Origin: Rostrohypoxylon terebratum
Taxonomy: Eukaryota > Ascomycota > Sordariomycetes > Xylariales > Hypoxylaceae
Assembly (NCBI GenBank): GCA_022497145.1
Contig: MU385906.1
Location: forward strand, 160,636 to 224,635
Length of the DNA: 64,000 nucleotides
Reading direction: 5' to 3'
Within the stretch, counting starts at the first letter, position 1. Each line of letters begins with the position of its first letter. Below are positions 48,651-60,196 of the stretch, piece after piece. The notes below the pieces were generated by a model. It saw only the letters and a program-made list of their open reading frames with translations, was not told where the DNA came from and did not search any database. The position numbers and the translations under genes are program-made.

Positions 48651-48899
48651 TGTTACGAACTGTGTATAACTACCTAGAGAATTGTGTACGTTTCATACCA
48701 GATCAGTATGTACGCACGAGGATGATATGGGTGGCATGTTACTGTAGTAGTATATAAAAAATATAGTCAAGAGTTGAACATGAACATGGACCCCTCGTGG
48801 GGGACGGAGACATTGACTTGCCAATTCACGAGGCACTGATCTGTGGAAAGACACGGGTCTCGGAGATCTAGAACAGTAACCGTCCTCCATCTCGTAACA
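48651..48899. repeat. Possible degraded solo LTR
   Basis: The segment starts TGTTACGA and ends TCGTAACA, the same 8-bp inverted ends as the clear solo LTR at 62918-63327. Internal sequence is not obviously similar, and the flanks (GATGG and CGCGA) are not a target duplication. The shared ends could therefore be chance or an old, diverged relative. Confidence 0.3.
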
Positions 48900-50307
48900 C
48901 GCGATGTTTGCCCTACAATCCATAACAAGTTTAGACGTCATGACACGAATGACATGACTTTGAGGCCTGATCGGCTATGCCATTGTCGGAAATCATATGC
49001 ATGTCCCGGCGAGAAGCGACGAAGATAACCTACGGTTATTCGATGCCTTCCACCAAAAGTTCTCAGTCATATCGCGGTGGCGTGGAGCTTTCCGCAGCCT
49101 CTTGCATATCCATAGAATAGCGATCAAGTGCCGATGTTCCTCTACGTAGTTGATATGTCGAAGTATAGCTGTATATCGTCCATGTTTAGGTGACTAGGTA
49201 GCTTTTGAAATGGCGGGAAAGGAAAATGCATTAGTAGTAGGTACCGGAGGGGCCAGCAAGCGCACAGTCCTACACAGTAAAAGTGTAAAGAAGCCTATTG
49301 CCCATTACACCGCCGATCTCATGTCATATGGACTGTCCTAGTTAATCCCGTTTGGGACGCGGACATGGTAGGACCATTCCCTTCGATATGTGTATCATCA
49401 TACGAAGTAAGAGTTACTATATACCTGTCCTCTCCTTGTTTAAACACGAGAGATATTCCTATCGAAGGTAGTCTAATCCACAACTCTCACTGCTCTTGCC
49501 GCATTCCGAACGCCAACCGCTCAATGAGGCATCTTGTCAACCTCTTGCATTGTGACATCATGTGTTTGATATTCGCCCCTGTCTTAGAAAATAGTTTCTT
49601 CCTGCGAACTGTCTTTAGAGCTAGGGTTCGAACTGTATTCTAACTATCCGTCCCAGGTCTGCAGATAAAAGGTTGCATAATGGTCCATCTGATAATATTT
49701 CAGAGAGAACAAATAAGTTGATGGCAAATTATGCAGAAGGTGTCCGGTTCAATAGAGCAGATGATATACATCCGCTCATAAAATGAGTGCGCGCTTAGGA
49801 GTTGTTAACTGAAGGGTTGTGTGGTAGCTAGAGCTGATCCCTACTACTACCTCTGTAAACTAGCAATCTCTTAAGCAAGAACATCTTCAGGTCCTCGTCC
49901 AATACCTGCGGAGAAAACATCCATAGGGGAAGATGAATCTCCCTCGTATTACGAGTCGCATCTATATAAGTCGAATCGTGTAGGAAAATGCTTAGTAAAA
50001 CATCAATGGGGTATGGCGTTTACTGAACTAGCGAAATGGATACATGAACATTATCACAGGAAATCGAAATTAACTTCATCGCAAACAAATGTCGACAAAA
50101 TATAAACACTCATTTACATAATGATTAAGGATGGAGAAGTATATTAAGAATCAAATCCCTAGGCGACGAAGAGATTCGTACTGTAGTATATAGAAAATAC
50201 AGCAAATTTCAATAAGCCGTGTCTTAGTTTCATCCTCGATTCAGTCCTCGACCGAAACGAGGACTACTTATCCGGGACACCACGCAAAGGTGCTCGGCTA
50301 TCGTCCT

Positions 50308-50337
50308 GGTCCGCCGTCGGAAGTCCGACGGCGGACC
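50308..50337. repeat. Perfect 14-bp-arm palindrome in a GC-rich island
   Basis: GGTCCGCCGTCGGA at 50308-50321 is followed by AG and then by its exact reverse complement TCCGACGGCGGACC at 50324-50337. The surrounding 120 bp is GC-rich inside an AT-rich spacer. The arms could form a hairpin with a two-base loop or a cruciform. Origin unknown; a dispersed-repeat or transposon-end origin is inference. Confidence 0.9.
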
Positions 50338-50585
50338 TCCACCGGCGGCAAGAGCTCCCGGTTTCCTCGGCTGGGGCAGGGGATGGAGTCCAGAAAATTC
50401 CAAAAAAAGCTCCAAAAACTCTGAAAAAAAAATCCAGCATGAAGAGGCCCAAGCGATCAATTGCCCAGAGCCCTCAAAAGGTATATGCCATATTAGGTCA
50501 TACCATAGTCATACCATAGAACGAGAAATCAGAAATCAACGCCCTCCCCCCCCCAAAAGACATGCTACAGCGCGCATTTACCTAA

Positions 50586-51421
50586 CTAGTAAAAGATCTT
50601 GTCCATAGTAGACAAATCTTGGCTAGAAACTTTGGTAAAAACCCAAGGGATACCCGAGCCGAGAGGACCTGGACGAAGTACGGACAGGGAAGGGGCCGGA
50701 GAGTAGCCTCTCAGGGTTTCAAGAACCTTTGCCTCCAACCCCTTGTCGCTGGTATACTTCAAGATCAAGGCCATGGATTCGTCCGCGGCGGCTAGTCGGT
50801 CATACATCCACTGGAAATCTGCCTTTTGATGCCACATGCGCGGGGCAGGAGCATCAAGGGAGGGCCAGACGGGCTCGTACAAGCCGGCATGGGAGGTGAC
50901 CAAGTCCCACAGTTCGCCAACGCGTAGGCCCTTAGGGAATTCCAGCTCCGCGACGGCGCTGGGTACTACCGTGGACCAGATTTTGCGTTCGTATCGGGGA
51001 GGGTCTAATTCCCATCGGACACGTCGGATCATTGGCTGTGCGACTTGCATTTGCCGCCACTGCTGAGGCCTGCGGGAAATCCACGCAGAGTACTAGTCTA
51101 CGCCGGAGAGGTGGGCAGTGTTGGTTGTGAGGAAGCACTTGGGCGGGGTGTGAATATAGGTGTCAGGGGCCGAGAACCTGGCACTAAAAAACATGGGAAT
51201 GTAGTATCCAGCCAGATGATTCTTGTTGTAGCGGTTATTTCCGGTGCAGACTTCTGCAGAGTCTAAAAAATGCGTTGCCTCAGGATTGGGGTGCGGGTGA
51301 TAGCCTCCTTCCATTAGCGACAAACGCGCTGGCAACTGGTCAATAGATCACGACCGGGCACTTCGCGCAGGATCATGTCCAAGAGCTCTGGAGTTCCTAA
51401 AATAGCTTTAGCAGGCGCCAT
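50586..51421 (-). pseudogene. F-box protein gene with two stops and a frameshift
   Basis: From ATG 51421 the frame reads MAPAKAILGTPELLDMILREV, a clear F-box start, then LLTSCQRVCR and a TAA at 51316-51314. The next codons in the same frame (WKEAITRTPILRQRIF) continue the usual F-box family text, so the TAA replaces a residue. At a T-run near 51273-51278 the coding frame shifts by one base, continuing as LDSAEVCTGNNRYNKNHLAGYY. A TAG follows at about 51095-51093, after which the frame is open to 50586 with the family's typical C-terminal part (WRQMQVAQPMIRRVRWEL, GLRVGELWDLV). Three lesions and no plausible introns to remove them point to a pseudogene. It is probably from the large fungal F-box family. 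Confidence 0.75.
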
Positions 51422-53000
51422 AGCGCTTTCAACTATAGGGATGCCTAGATAGTGAGCGAGGATGAATAGAAACCTGGTCGTAGTGTATTTCCAAGGTTGC
51501 GATATGTAAGGTGTAGAAGTGTAAAAGTGTAGAAGTGTAGAATCTACGAATACGACGAAAATAAATCTGCCGAAAAAAATGGAGGAATTGACACAGTGCA
51601 CAGTGGATTACATTGGTGCAAGGATAACCTTAGGTTCCTATTGGTTGGGAATTAGGTGTGGATCCAATCTTTCTGGCAGTCTGCAGATCAGATGGAGGGT
51701 ATGATGTAATCATACAAGGGTGATTGAGGCAGAAAGTTAGGGCAGACGTACTAAGTTTATGTACTGCTTGCTGTATTGTACCTGAGAAAAACAACAATTT
51801 TTCTGCAGACTTGATGGGAGGATTCCCACAGCCATTAGACTTGCGCATACGATCTGAATGGTCCAAAGGCACTCGATAGTGTCCCTCGAGACGCCTGGTA
51901 TCATATCTCGAAGCAACGAGTCTCGCGCAGGTCGTTGTCGCGATGTGACGAGGGAAACGAGGCTCTGCCTGCCAGCCTGCCAACGTCAGCTCATGGATGT
52001 GTTAGTGTTAATATGTGGAAGCTGAGTGAGCTGAATGATTATGTAACGATGTCACCCAGTGGTTGTCGGTTGATCCATCATGGATCTTGGCGGGGTAGAT
52101 CCAAGGTGCCGGGGCGTATTGGTGAAGACCTTTCACAGTTGACGCTGACAGACTCCACACATCGTCAATCTGTCAGGGGTTGTTTAAGGGCAGGGTTTCG
52201 CACCAGTCACAGCCACACCAAACCCCCGACGCGTTTAACTGCGCGGCGTGTGGGAACGAATTCGCGTCGTGTAGAAGCAATTCGTTTCTTCTCACGAATA
52301 TCTGGTAGTAGGCCTTACCTTACTGACTGAGTTATATTATGAAATTATCGGCGTTTTTAGAACCATCAGGTGAGGATGAAGAATCGGAGCCTTCGTGCGT
52401 ACGCTGTTGAGTTCTTGGGGTCCATGAGGGTCTTTGCGGCGTTCTGCATTGGCAAGGAAGACTACGGAAAGTGAGATGCCAAAGGTTCCATTGATGCTTC
52501 CCGTCGCGTTGACTTGAGATCGCCGAGCATTCACCACAAGTTGATTTAGGTGCAAGTATTTGAATACTAGCATTCCAAAACCAAAAAGGCAGGCTCTCCT
52601 GATATTGAGATTGAGATTGAGATTGAACTGACAGACTGATCGTTAATTCATTAAAAAGGCATAGCATATATGGACCATACACAACCTCTTCCAAAGAAAA
52701 TAGCCCATATCTCACTCAGTCATTCTAACCCATGGACCGGATACACTCATCCAGAAACGAGGTCTGTTAGAACGACGTCAGGAACCAAGCCTCATCCACC
52801 CGGTATCCGATGCATTAGAATCTGATAATGTTACCTAGACACTGTTACACCCGGTAACCCTTGCTCAAGTTATAATTAGCGAAGGCAAAGTGTTACTGTG
52901 ATACGGGGAACGAAAATAGAATCCCCCTGACTTCCTGTCCAGTTGCATTTTTTTTCTGATCTATTACCCCCATCGCACAACTCGTACAGGGGTTGGTGAC
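51422..53000. other. Intergenic region
   Basis: A 1.58-kb spacer between the F-box pseudogene and the membrane protein gene. Open frames of 117-131 codons (51630-51983 minus, 51935-52330 plus) show no family resemblance and overlap each other. Around 51500-51545 there are repeated GTAGAAGTGTA units, and near 52595-52625 repeated GAGATT units. No gene supportable. Confidence 0.5.
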
Positions 53001-54440
53001 CTAAACAGGAACCGATACTTCCTCCCTTTTCTCCTTTCTTCTCTTCTCATCTGATACTTTACGGATGGATTTAGTTGCATAAGCAGTCGACCAGAACTTC
53101 TTGTGGCCGCTCTCTCGGATTGCCGCTTCGTTGTATCTAAGCCCGCCGGGGAAGAAAATCTGCACCATTGCAAGTCCAGCGGTTGGCACCCATTTCTCTA
53201 GTTCCATGAGTGCTCCATGCACGCCGTCACCAACGACGCGTTCACTTGGGCCCTCTTCAGTTCTTTCCACATTACTGATCGGATTCGATTCTTGCCACTG
53301 TTCTTCCGATGTCGAGGACGACGCTCTCGTCGATATAGTCGCCGTTGCACGATTCTTCGATGCAACCCCTTCGCCGTGGGATGCCTGTTCAGCGATATCT
53401 TCCAACTCTTTGGTTCTCTCGTCTGGATCAATGTATGCATCTTGGTCGTCTTTGTAAAGATCTCGCTTCCCGATAATAGTTGCAACGGGGGCGTAACTGG
53501 TCATATAGACATTTAAAGCGCTAGAGCTACGTGTGGCACCAGCTGCTAAGATGTTATGAAGCATGCCAATGACCCCAATGCACATGTAATAGAGAGTGTT
53601 CTCCTGAAGTCCTGACAGACTTATAAGGAGACAGGTCCACAATATTGCAAGGGTAAAGGACACCCAACGCGTCTCCTTGCGAGGAGGTGAATACCCCGTT
53701 GCTAACTTCTCTATATCCCACGATCCCGGAGCGCCGACGAAGACCATAATATAGGGGTGTCCGTTGCCACGTGTTAAACAAAAGACTCCTTCGTTAAACA
53801 TTTTGGCGTTTGGCCATTTCTCTTCTTTCCATTGCGGCAAAGCACATGTAACCGCAATCAGCAAGTTACCGCCTAAGGTAACAAGAAGGGTCCCATAGTC
53901 ACCATATAAAACCCAAGGTATGATGGCTACTCCGAGTTGAATAATAATCGCGACCCAGCCAAGCCACCACACGTAATCTAGTCTTGGACCGATGTCTTTT
54001 TCAAGTTGGAAGATGTCAATTCTGATAGAATCTCGCGTGAATTTTTCCCCCTTAGTCTCAATATCCTTTCTGGTCTGAGCGTCGCATTTTATCTCGTGGT
54101 CCGAGAGAAGACGGTTCAAGATCCAGGATCTATTTCCCCTCTGAAAACCGGTTGCGCAGTTTACAACGATGGAGGGCTGATAATCGGTGGGCAACAACTT
54201 CATATCACCCACGACGTTGACCAAGTTGGAAAAGGCATACGCTACCCAGCCAAAAGAGAGGGCTACTGGCGTGATTGGGATACCGTATTGCCGCATCCCT
54301 GGTAAATGCAGTTCATAGCCAACAAGCTGGGCGATTGCCTGCTGCACAACATCGCTGCCGATTAAAAGAAACAAACTCATGAGGTCGCTTGGATTGACCC
54401 ACTGGCTGCGAAGAACAGACGAAGTACTGGGGCCAGCCAT
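53001..54440 (-). CDS. Multi-pass membrane protein, conserved fungal, unknown function
   Basis: A single exon of 479 residues. Membrane segments are visible near residues 20-40 (LMSLFLLIGSDVVQQAIA), 52-75, 158-200 (two, VWWLGWVAIIIQLGVAIIPWVL and TLLVTLGGNLLIAVTC) and 265-300 (FTLAILWTCLLISLSG, LYYMCIGVIGMLHNILAA). A Cys-containing cytosolic-looking block with NCATGFQRGNRSWILNRLL lies between helices, and the C-terminal 130 residues are hydrophilic, with a Ser/Thr/Glu-rich part and a basic end. I recognise the pattern of ascomycete hypothetical membrane proteins but no transporter or receptor signature. Role unknown. Confidence 0.8.
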   Translation of the reverse strand: MAGPSTSSVLRSQWVNPSDLMSLFLLIGSDVVQQAIAQLVGYELHLPGMRQYGIPITPVALSFGWVAYAFSNLVNVVGDMKLLPTDYQPSIVVNCATGFQRGNRSWILNRLLSDHEIKCDAQTRKDIETKGEKFTRDSIRIDIFQLEKDIGPRLDYVWWLGWVAIIIQLGVAIIPWVLYGDYGTLLVTLGGNLLIAVTCALPQWKEEKWPNAKMFNEGVFCLTRGNGHPYIMVFVGAPGSWDIEKLATGYSPPRKETRWVSFTLAILWTCLLISLSGLQENTLYYMCIGVIGMLHNILAAGATRSSSALNVYMTSYAPVATIIGKRDLYKDDQDAYIDPDERTKELEDIAEQASHGEGVASKNRATATISTRASSSTSEEQWQESNPISNVERTEEGPSERVVGDGVHGALMELEKWVPTAGLAMVQIFFPGGLRYNEAAIRESGHKKFWSTAYATKSIRKVSDEKRRKEKREEVSVPV

Positions 54441-55612
54441 TTATTATCCATACATGCAAAATCTCTGGTTACGAGCAAACCAAAGAGGTGTCAGAGTACT
54501 GTGAGAATTGTGGGATTTGGGGGCATGACAATTGTGTGTCAGCAGTTTCGGCATTGCCATGTACTTGTCTTAAGTGTAATATTCATTCCTGCTCTCACTA
54601 CTACTCTGTCAGAGGGGTCGCCTAGGAGTGTGCCTTGTACGAGGGGAAGGGGACGGCTGCAGAGGCAGCATATTGCGATAGGGGTTAACAAGGCTCGGTA
54701 TATTCCAGATTCAACATGGGTAAGACCTCAATGACACTGATATCCTTGGAGCAGGAACCTCCTTGTCCTATTGATGTTTGAGTGGTTAAATACAATATAC
54801 CAGTTAAGCGACAAATGCCTCTGTACCTATTTATCTATGTTAGCTATACCTATATTATCAACATGGTGCATGACCAACAGATTTATACCTTTCATCACTA
54901 TCTATCCTTACATAACCAATATATCGCATAGCATCCTGACTGCTACTTGTGTCTTCGTATCTACTCTCCTTGCTATATGTAACTAAAACGTTGGATAGGT
55001 AGGTATATAAAAATGCATCATTGCAGGTGCTTGTGGACGATCCACCCCTCCTAAGACTTGCACGTTGCTTTGAGTGGCCGAAAGGCGCTTGACCGACAAT
55101 AGCTTGATGACGGCACTTGAAAAGGGTGCCATCAACAAAATATCTCGATTGGTCCGCATTGTCAAGTATACTGTACCTAGCTTACTGTCATCTTCCTGTA
55201 CAACACAACCCACCCCTGTCTTATATAGTCACTATACATCCAAATTCTAGCCCTGGTCATGTATGTGATATATGATCTATCACACCCGCACACACTCAGC
55301 CACGCTTCCATGCTGTTCTAAGAAGAGGCAGACCACTAGACACTCTCTTTTGAATAGCATCTATCGAGATAGCTCAGTATGTAATACCCATACACATTAG
55401 ACGATTAAAGGGTTTAACCTTGGTCCAATTGCTCCCAGATCTTGATATGAATATGTGACTGACTTTCTGCGAGCTAGCTATTGGTGAATTGGACAGATTT
55501 ATAAGTTGATATCTCTATGTATCGAATACTTCCAGCTTTAGCATAACAAACAATATATCAGTACTGACAATCAATCTTGCCGATTTCTTGGATCTTCCTT
55601 CTTATTCCAATT
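54441..55612. other. Intergenic region
   Basis: A 1.17-kb AT-rich spacer with no supportable gene or repeat. It should contain the promoter of the membrane protein and the 3' end of the WSC gene. Confidence 0.5.
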
Positions 55613-56272
55613 TCAGGCAGAGAAAATGGTGTACATAGATGAGGCAGAGCTGTTGTGTTCCGCCTGTTGTTCCCCTTTATGCTTTCGAAGATACCAAACA
55701 AGAGAGACTAGAAGAACCAAACCAACAATTCCTCCAGCCGTGCCACCTACTATAGCTCCTAAAGGTGAAGAGACTTTCTCTGAAGAGTTCTGCAGCGTTG
55801 TTTGGGCTTCATTAATGATAGGCGTCGCTGTGGCTGTTGGAGCTGAACTTTGAGTGAGGGTAGATGAACTAGTTATTATTGGGCATAGAAACATTAGTTT
55901 ATTTGTATTTAACTGTGAGTTTCCAGTGCTCATATAGACTCACGACGTAGGTAAAGATGAGTAAATAGCGATGTACCATGTTCCACCGCACAATTCCGAC
56001 TGGTTCCCGTTGCAAGTCTGATTACACACGGGCCTGCCAGTAACAAGCGAATGATCGGGCAACGTATTGTCGCAGTAACATTCGTTTCCATTTTCGACAC
56101 CGAAGTAAGCAAAGTTTTTGCAAATGGACGAACATATTTCTATGGTGAGACCTTTGCTAACCGTCCTAGAAGTGTTGAAGATCCGGTCTGAATTGTCTTT
56201 ATAGCATTGCCAGTCGGTAGTTAGGGGATCATATGTCCTATGTATAGGAGTATCATCAATAAAGGAGATCAT
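55613..56272 (-). CDS. WSC-domain single-pass membrane protein, no signal peptide
   Basis: Exons 56272-55944 and 55868-55613 (donor GTGAGT, acceptor CTAG; a second in-frame acceptor exists downstream) give 194 residues. A WSC domain (about residues 20-108) has the expected Cys pattern, including WQCYKDN, CSSICKNFAYFGVENGNECYC and CNQTCNGNQSELCGG. A short Ser/Thr-rich stalk, one membrane helix (AIVGGTAGGIVGLVLLVSLVWYL) and a basic cytosolic tail follow. WSC domains bind polysaccharide and occur in cell-wall stress sensors. The model begins MISFIDDTPIHR without a signal peptide, so either a 5' exon was missed, the protein uses the membrane helix as signal-anchor, or the gene is truncated. Confidence 0.7.
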
Positions 56273-57135
56273 CCTGAGTGTCTATTTGCCCTCCCTTTCA
56301 CATGATAGTCGTAGAAGTAGGCAGGGACAAGATGGAAGTCGATTGGGGGTGATGTGAGGAGACACATACCCTTGTTATACTAGAGAGAGTACATGTTGAA
56401 AGCCTTATTCTTCAACTACCTACCTAGTAGGTAAATAGAAGTATCCTTAGCACATGGCAATCTTGAGGCCAGGTTTTAGAGAAAGACTACAAGAGGCTCA
56501 GTACCCAGGAGCTCGGTAACAAAATCAATTTGGGTAGGAGTGAAAGCGTGAGAACGCCTCCTCACCCCTGTTCGTATTGGCCAGGTTAGGTTCACCCGCA
56601 CGCCTACCGAGGCAATTCCGCGACATCGCTCTTCAATCCATATATACGATCATGTTGGTTACACACGTGAGATTCTCATTACAGTAATTTGAAGGTAACT
56701 TAATATAAACATATATTCTAACTTCCCTATTGGTACGATATGTATCCTTATTTGAAACCAATTTTTCCCAAAATGAATCTCACTAGTCCTATATCTTATA
56801 GCACTTCCTGGCTATAATGTAGTTCCATGTGAGGTAAGCGCCATATAGCAATGCCGTTGAGTTTAGGGCTGTGCTAGTAGGTAGGTAACTAATTTTGGCC
56901 ATTTTGACAGAGACCTCATAATTGGCGCAGGCACGGCGAGGTCTCGAAGCAATACGACGTAGTCCTATTTCTAGGGTTATGCTGCGTACCTAGCCTCTTA
57001 TTTTCTATAACAAGAGTCACTTGAAATACTCCTCGTTGCCCCCCAAGCATAAACTTAGCCATCCAGATCCCCATTTTCGATCAGCTTTGAAGCTCGGCAT
57101 ATTCTGCAACAACTCTCAGCTACATCCTGCTAAAG
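56273..57135. other. Intergenic region between divergent WSC and ankyrin genes
   Basis: An 863-bp AT-rich spacer shared as upstream region by two divergent genes. TAGGTAGGTA motifs occur near 56420 and 56878. No gene seen. Confidence 0.5.
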
Positions 57136-58830
57136 ATGTTTTTCTCTCACAAGAATCCTAAGCCATTTCTATCCAGTCCTAAGACAATTTCTTTCAGTGG
57201 AGGTATGGTTACCCTTAAATAAAAATATGCTGGGCCAGTTAACAATACACTGATTCAAATAGCGCAACAAATTATCTTCAACCAGCTTCTGAGACAACTT
57301 ACTGGATACGACTTGTTCTGCAAGGCCGATGAGCCTACTGCCTTCATTGTCTACGCACACGACAATGAAAGCAACGGAATTGCAAACGCTGCTTCTGTAA
57401 AGTTACTCATCGAGTGGTTCAAGGTTATTCGAGCTCGTGTCTATTCGGATAAGAATTTAGACCTCGCCCATGCCCCGCGACCTACGGCTGATCAAGCCAT
57501 TCGGGATATCTTATGCAACCAATTCTGCCTCTTGCCACGGTCTGCAGCACCTAGGAGCAATGTGGACAAAGTCATATTGTGTGGCTCACAAACGCTAGAA
57601 ATATACTGCGAGAGCAGTTTTGCACGTGAATACCAAGATGCGATAAAGACAGCCTACAGGCAAGCTAGAGCGGAGGGACTTGATGAGGAAGCCTTGCAGA
57701 AACATATCAGACAGGTGATAACATGTTGGAAGCGCGACTGCGGATTCCACCATGTGCTGACTGAGCTTGCATTCCTCGAAATCCGAGCCTCTGAAGAGAA
57801 TGGCAACAAAAGTATCATTCCCGTTGCAATGAATGGAGATAACGGGAGTCTCCTGAAATACCTTCCATTCTTGGAACCGACAAACCTCACCCTGAAATTG
57901 GATCCGAAGAAAGGCATACATTTGCTATTCTTTAAGCTAGTTCAGCAAATCTCCCCACGAAATGTTACGTTGATAGACTGTTATATGTCTTCCTACCTAG
58001 CGGCGTCATTGGAGTTCAGGCGCGTGAGTTTGACTCACGAGAATATCGAAAAGATCGTCAAAAGATATACATTTCGAGCTCAGGATACGTTTCTAAGGGA
58101 CCAGAAGGCTCATTACCGCTGTGACCCCTCTCTCGATTCTCGCCTGACGCCTCCTCTAGTAGACAATCTTCCAGAGATAACTCTAAGGCCAGCGTCATCA
58201 ACGTCACCAACACCATCGACATCGAGTACTGACCATGGTTCGCCGGATGGAGGTGAACGAACATCTTTGTGTCATTCAGCTGATTGCGTTGAGAAACTTT
58301 TGGGAAAAAGAATTGGCGATATTGCAGATAACAATGGTCAAACCTCATTGATACAGGCAGCTCGATATGGCCATACGGCAGTCGTAAGATATCTGCTCAA
58401 TAAAAACAGCGACAGGTATGCCAGAGATAACTATGGACGATCTGCATTATCTTACGCTGCTGGCGAAGGTCATAACGAAATTGTACGACAGATGTTGTTT
58501 GATTTTGGGGAGACAACGGATTTGCCCGATAACGAAGGGCGGACGGCACTATCACGAGCAGCCGAGATGGGACACTCCATAAGTGTTTACCATCTTCTTA
58601 AGGCAGGCAGTGCGCCAGATGCCGCGGACAATCAGGGGCGAACCCCACTCTCATGGGCAGCTGCAAACGGCCATTGCAAGAGCGTTGAACTTTTACTTGA
58701 GGCAGGTTGCGACCGTGATGCTACGGATAACCAAGGGAGGAATGCATTACTATGGGCGGCGCAGAAAGGACATAACTATGTCATTAAGTTGCTCTCATGG
58801 AATGGCACCGAAGATGTCCCCGAAAGATAG
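57136..58830 (+). CDS. TIR/SEFIR-like plus ankyrin-repeat protein
   Basis: Exon 1 (57136-57202) and exon 2 (57263-58830) give 544 residues; exon 2 alone lacks an ATG, which supports the short first exon. Residues 49-56 read AFIVYAHD, the box-1-like start of a TIR/SEFIR-type domain, followed by SVKLLIEWFKVIRARVYSDKN and KVILCGSQTLEIYCESSFA, and the region to about residue 290 resembles N-terminal modules of fungal NLR-like proteins. A Ser/Thr/Pro linker (about 340-358) leads to five ankyrin repeats (about 378-540), several of the DNQGRTPLSWAAANGH type. No NACHT or NB-ARC domain is present. A role in signalling or self/non-self recognition is inferred from architecture only. Confidence 0.75.
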
Positions 58831-60196
58831 AATACAGGTGGAGATAGACATGAGTGGCGAGTGTTATAGACATTTCATTAGAAGAACGGGTTCCAGGGTT
58901 ACTAGAGACAAGCAGGCGTATGGAGTAATTCTAATATCTGGAGTAGTATCTGGAATGTTTTGAAGCTAAATGGCACTATTTGAATTATTAGAGCATAGAA
59001 TTTCCACCTAGCTATATCCTCAGCTGTACCTACCTATTACCTACCTAGTGGATGTCTAACATCTTCAACCCCTGAAGGTCTGATCACACGATAATAGTTT
59101 TGGATGTACCCAAATGCATACTCCTGGTAGACAATCCACTATAACGCCCCATACTTATAGCGAGATTTTAGCGGGGAAAGCCTTCCATATAACTACAACA
59201 CACCCTTGCCTAGAATCAGTATTACAGAGAGGAACTTGATCCCAACTCCATTCCATGCTACACATAGCCATTCTGTTATTTACCTTTGATGATTATTTTG
59301 CACGATAGATTCAATCAGTTTTGCTTTACTTTAAATCCAGGCAGAATCATCGTCGCTCGAAACAGCAAATGCTAGGTTTTCACAAATATCTTACACAATG
59401 AACCACGATTTTAGAGGTAGTCTACTTGTTATCTCCTTGGATTGTGATAAATATTGCATACTTGATGGCTATTCCTTACTTCTTCATGAACGAATAATGG
59501 TGTAAGATGGACTTAACTTGGATAAATCTAACCCTTTGGTGTGTATAGATCCACCCACATGAATGCCGACCAGGTTTACGAAGGAGTTTTTCAGCTGGAT
59601 GCCTTGTGCAATGGGGCATGGAAGGTTGAATTAAGGTTGACGAGGTGCATTGAATAGGAGATTCATCGGAGTATCGTGAGTTCAAATGCCTTAGGATTCC
59701 TATCCTTGGCGACATCCCTAATAGGTAGTTAGGCGCTTCGGCTTTACCCTGCCGTGTCATTCCAGAATAGGCGAACCGGAATCCCTCCTGCCTATTTGTT
59801 CTCCGAACTAGTATCGATCGAAGGATGCAACTTTCGCTGGGAAATGTGAACCATGATCGGTGCCGAACAGAGGATTCTGGACCTGTCCATTCCCTCATAA
59901 AACGCCCCCAAAGTGGATGTTCGTTCTCGCGCTCCGGCTTACAAAATTATGCCTGGCACCTTACTCATCGTGAGAATCTGCTGATTGATCAATATTAGGG
60001 CGTGGTCATCCTTCGCTTATTTTCATGGTCGCCGCCTTGTGTACGAGGTAACTAGACCTGGATGGTGGCTACGTTACGATGAGGGCGCGCAATGGCTCAT
60101 ATAAATACTGCCTGTGGCCCCCGATCCTCTCTGATGACGTTATGATATCTTTCCGTCACCTGAATAACTGAGATATAAAGTAATTGCTGGCTCGCG
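58831..60196. other. Intergenic region
   Basis: A 1.37-kb AT-rich spacer. A 140-codon minus-strand open frame at 59476-59898 has no family resemblance. The last 100 bp should be the promoter and leader of the Thr-rich gene (TATAAATA at about 60100-60107). Nothing else supportable. Confidence 0.5.

Larger units (their letters stand above)
47965..50585. other. Longest gene-free stretch of the window
   Basis: A 2.6-kb AT-rich spacer, the largest here. Short open frames show no family similarity. It contains a pair of LTR-like ends (48651-48899) and a GC-rich island with a perfect palindrome (50308-50337), both listed separately, plus an A-rich stretch at 50400-50430 and a C run near 50545. It is probably made partly of decayed repeats. 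Confidence 0.55.

Noticed and set aside
50230..50460. Small minus-strand open frames of 62 and 76 codons
   Set aside because: They cover the GC-rich palindrome and A-rich runs and have low-complexity translations with no family resemblance.
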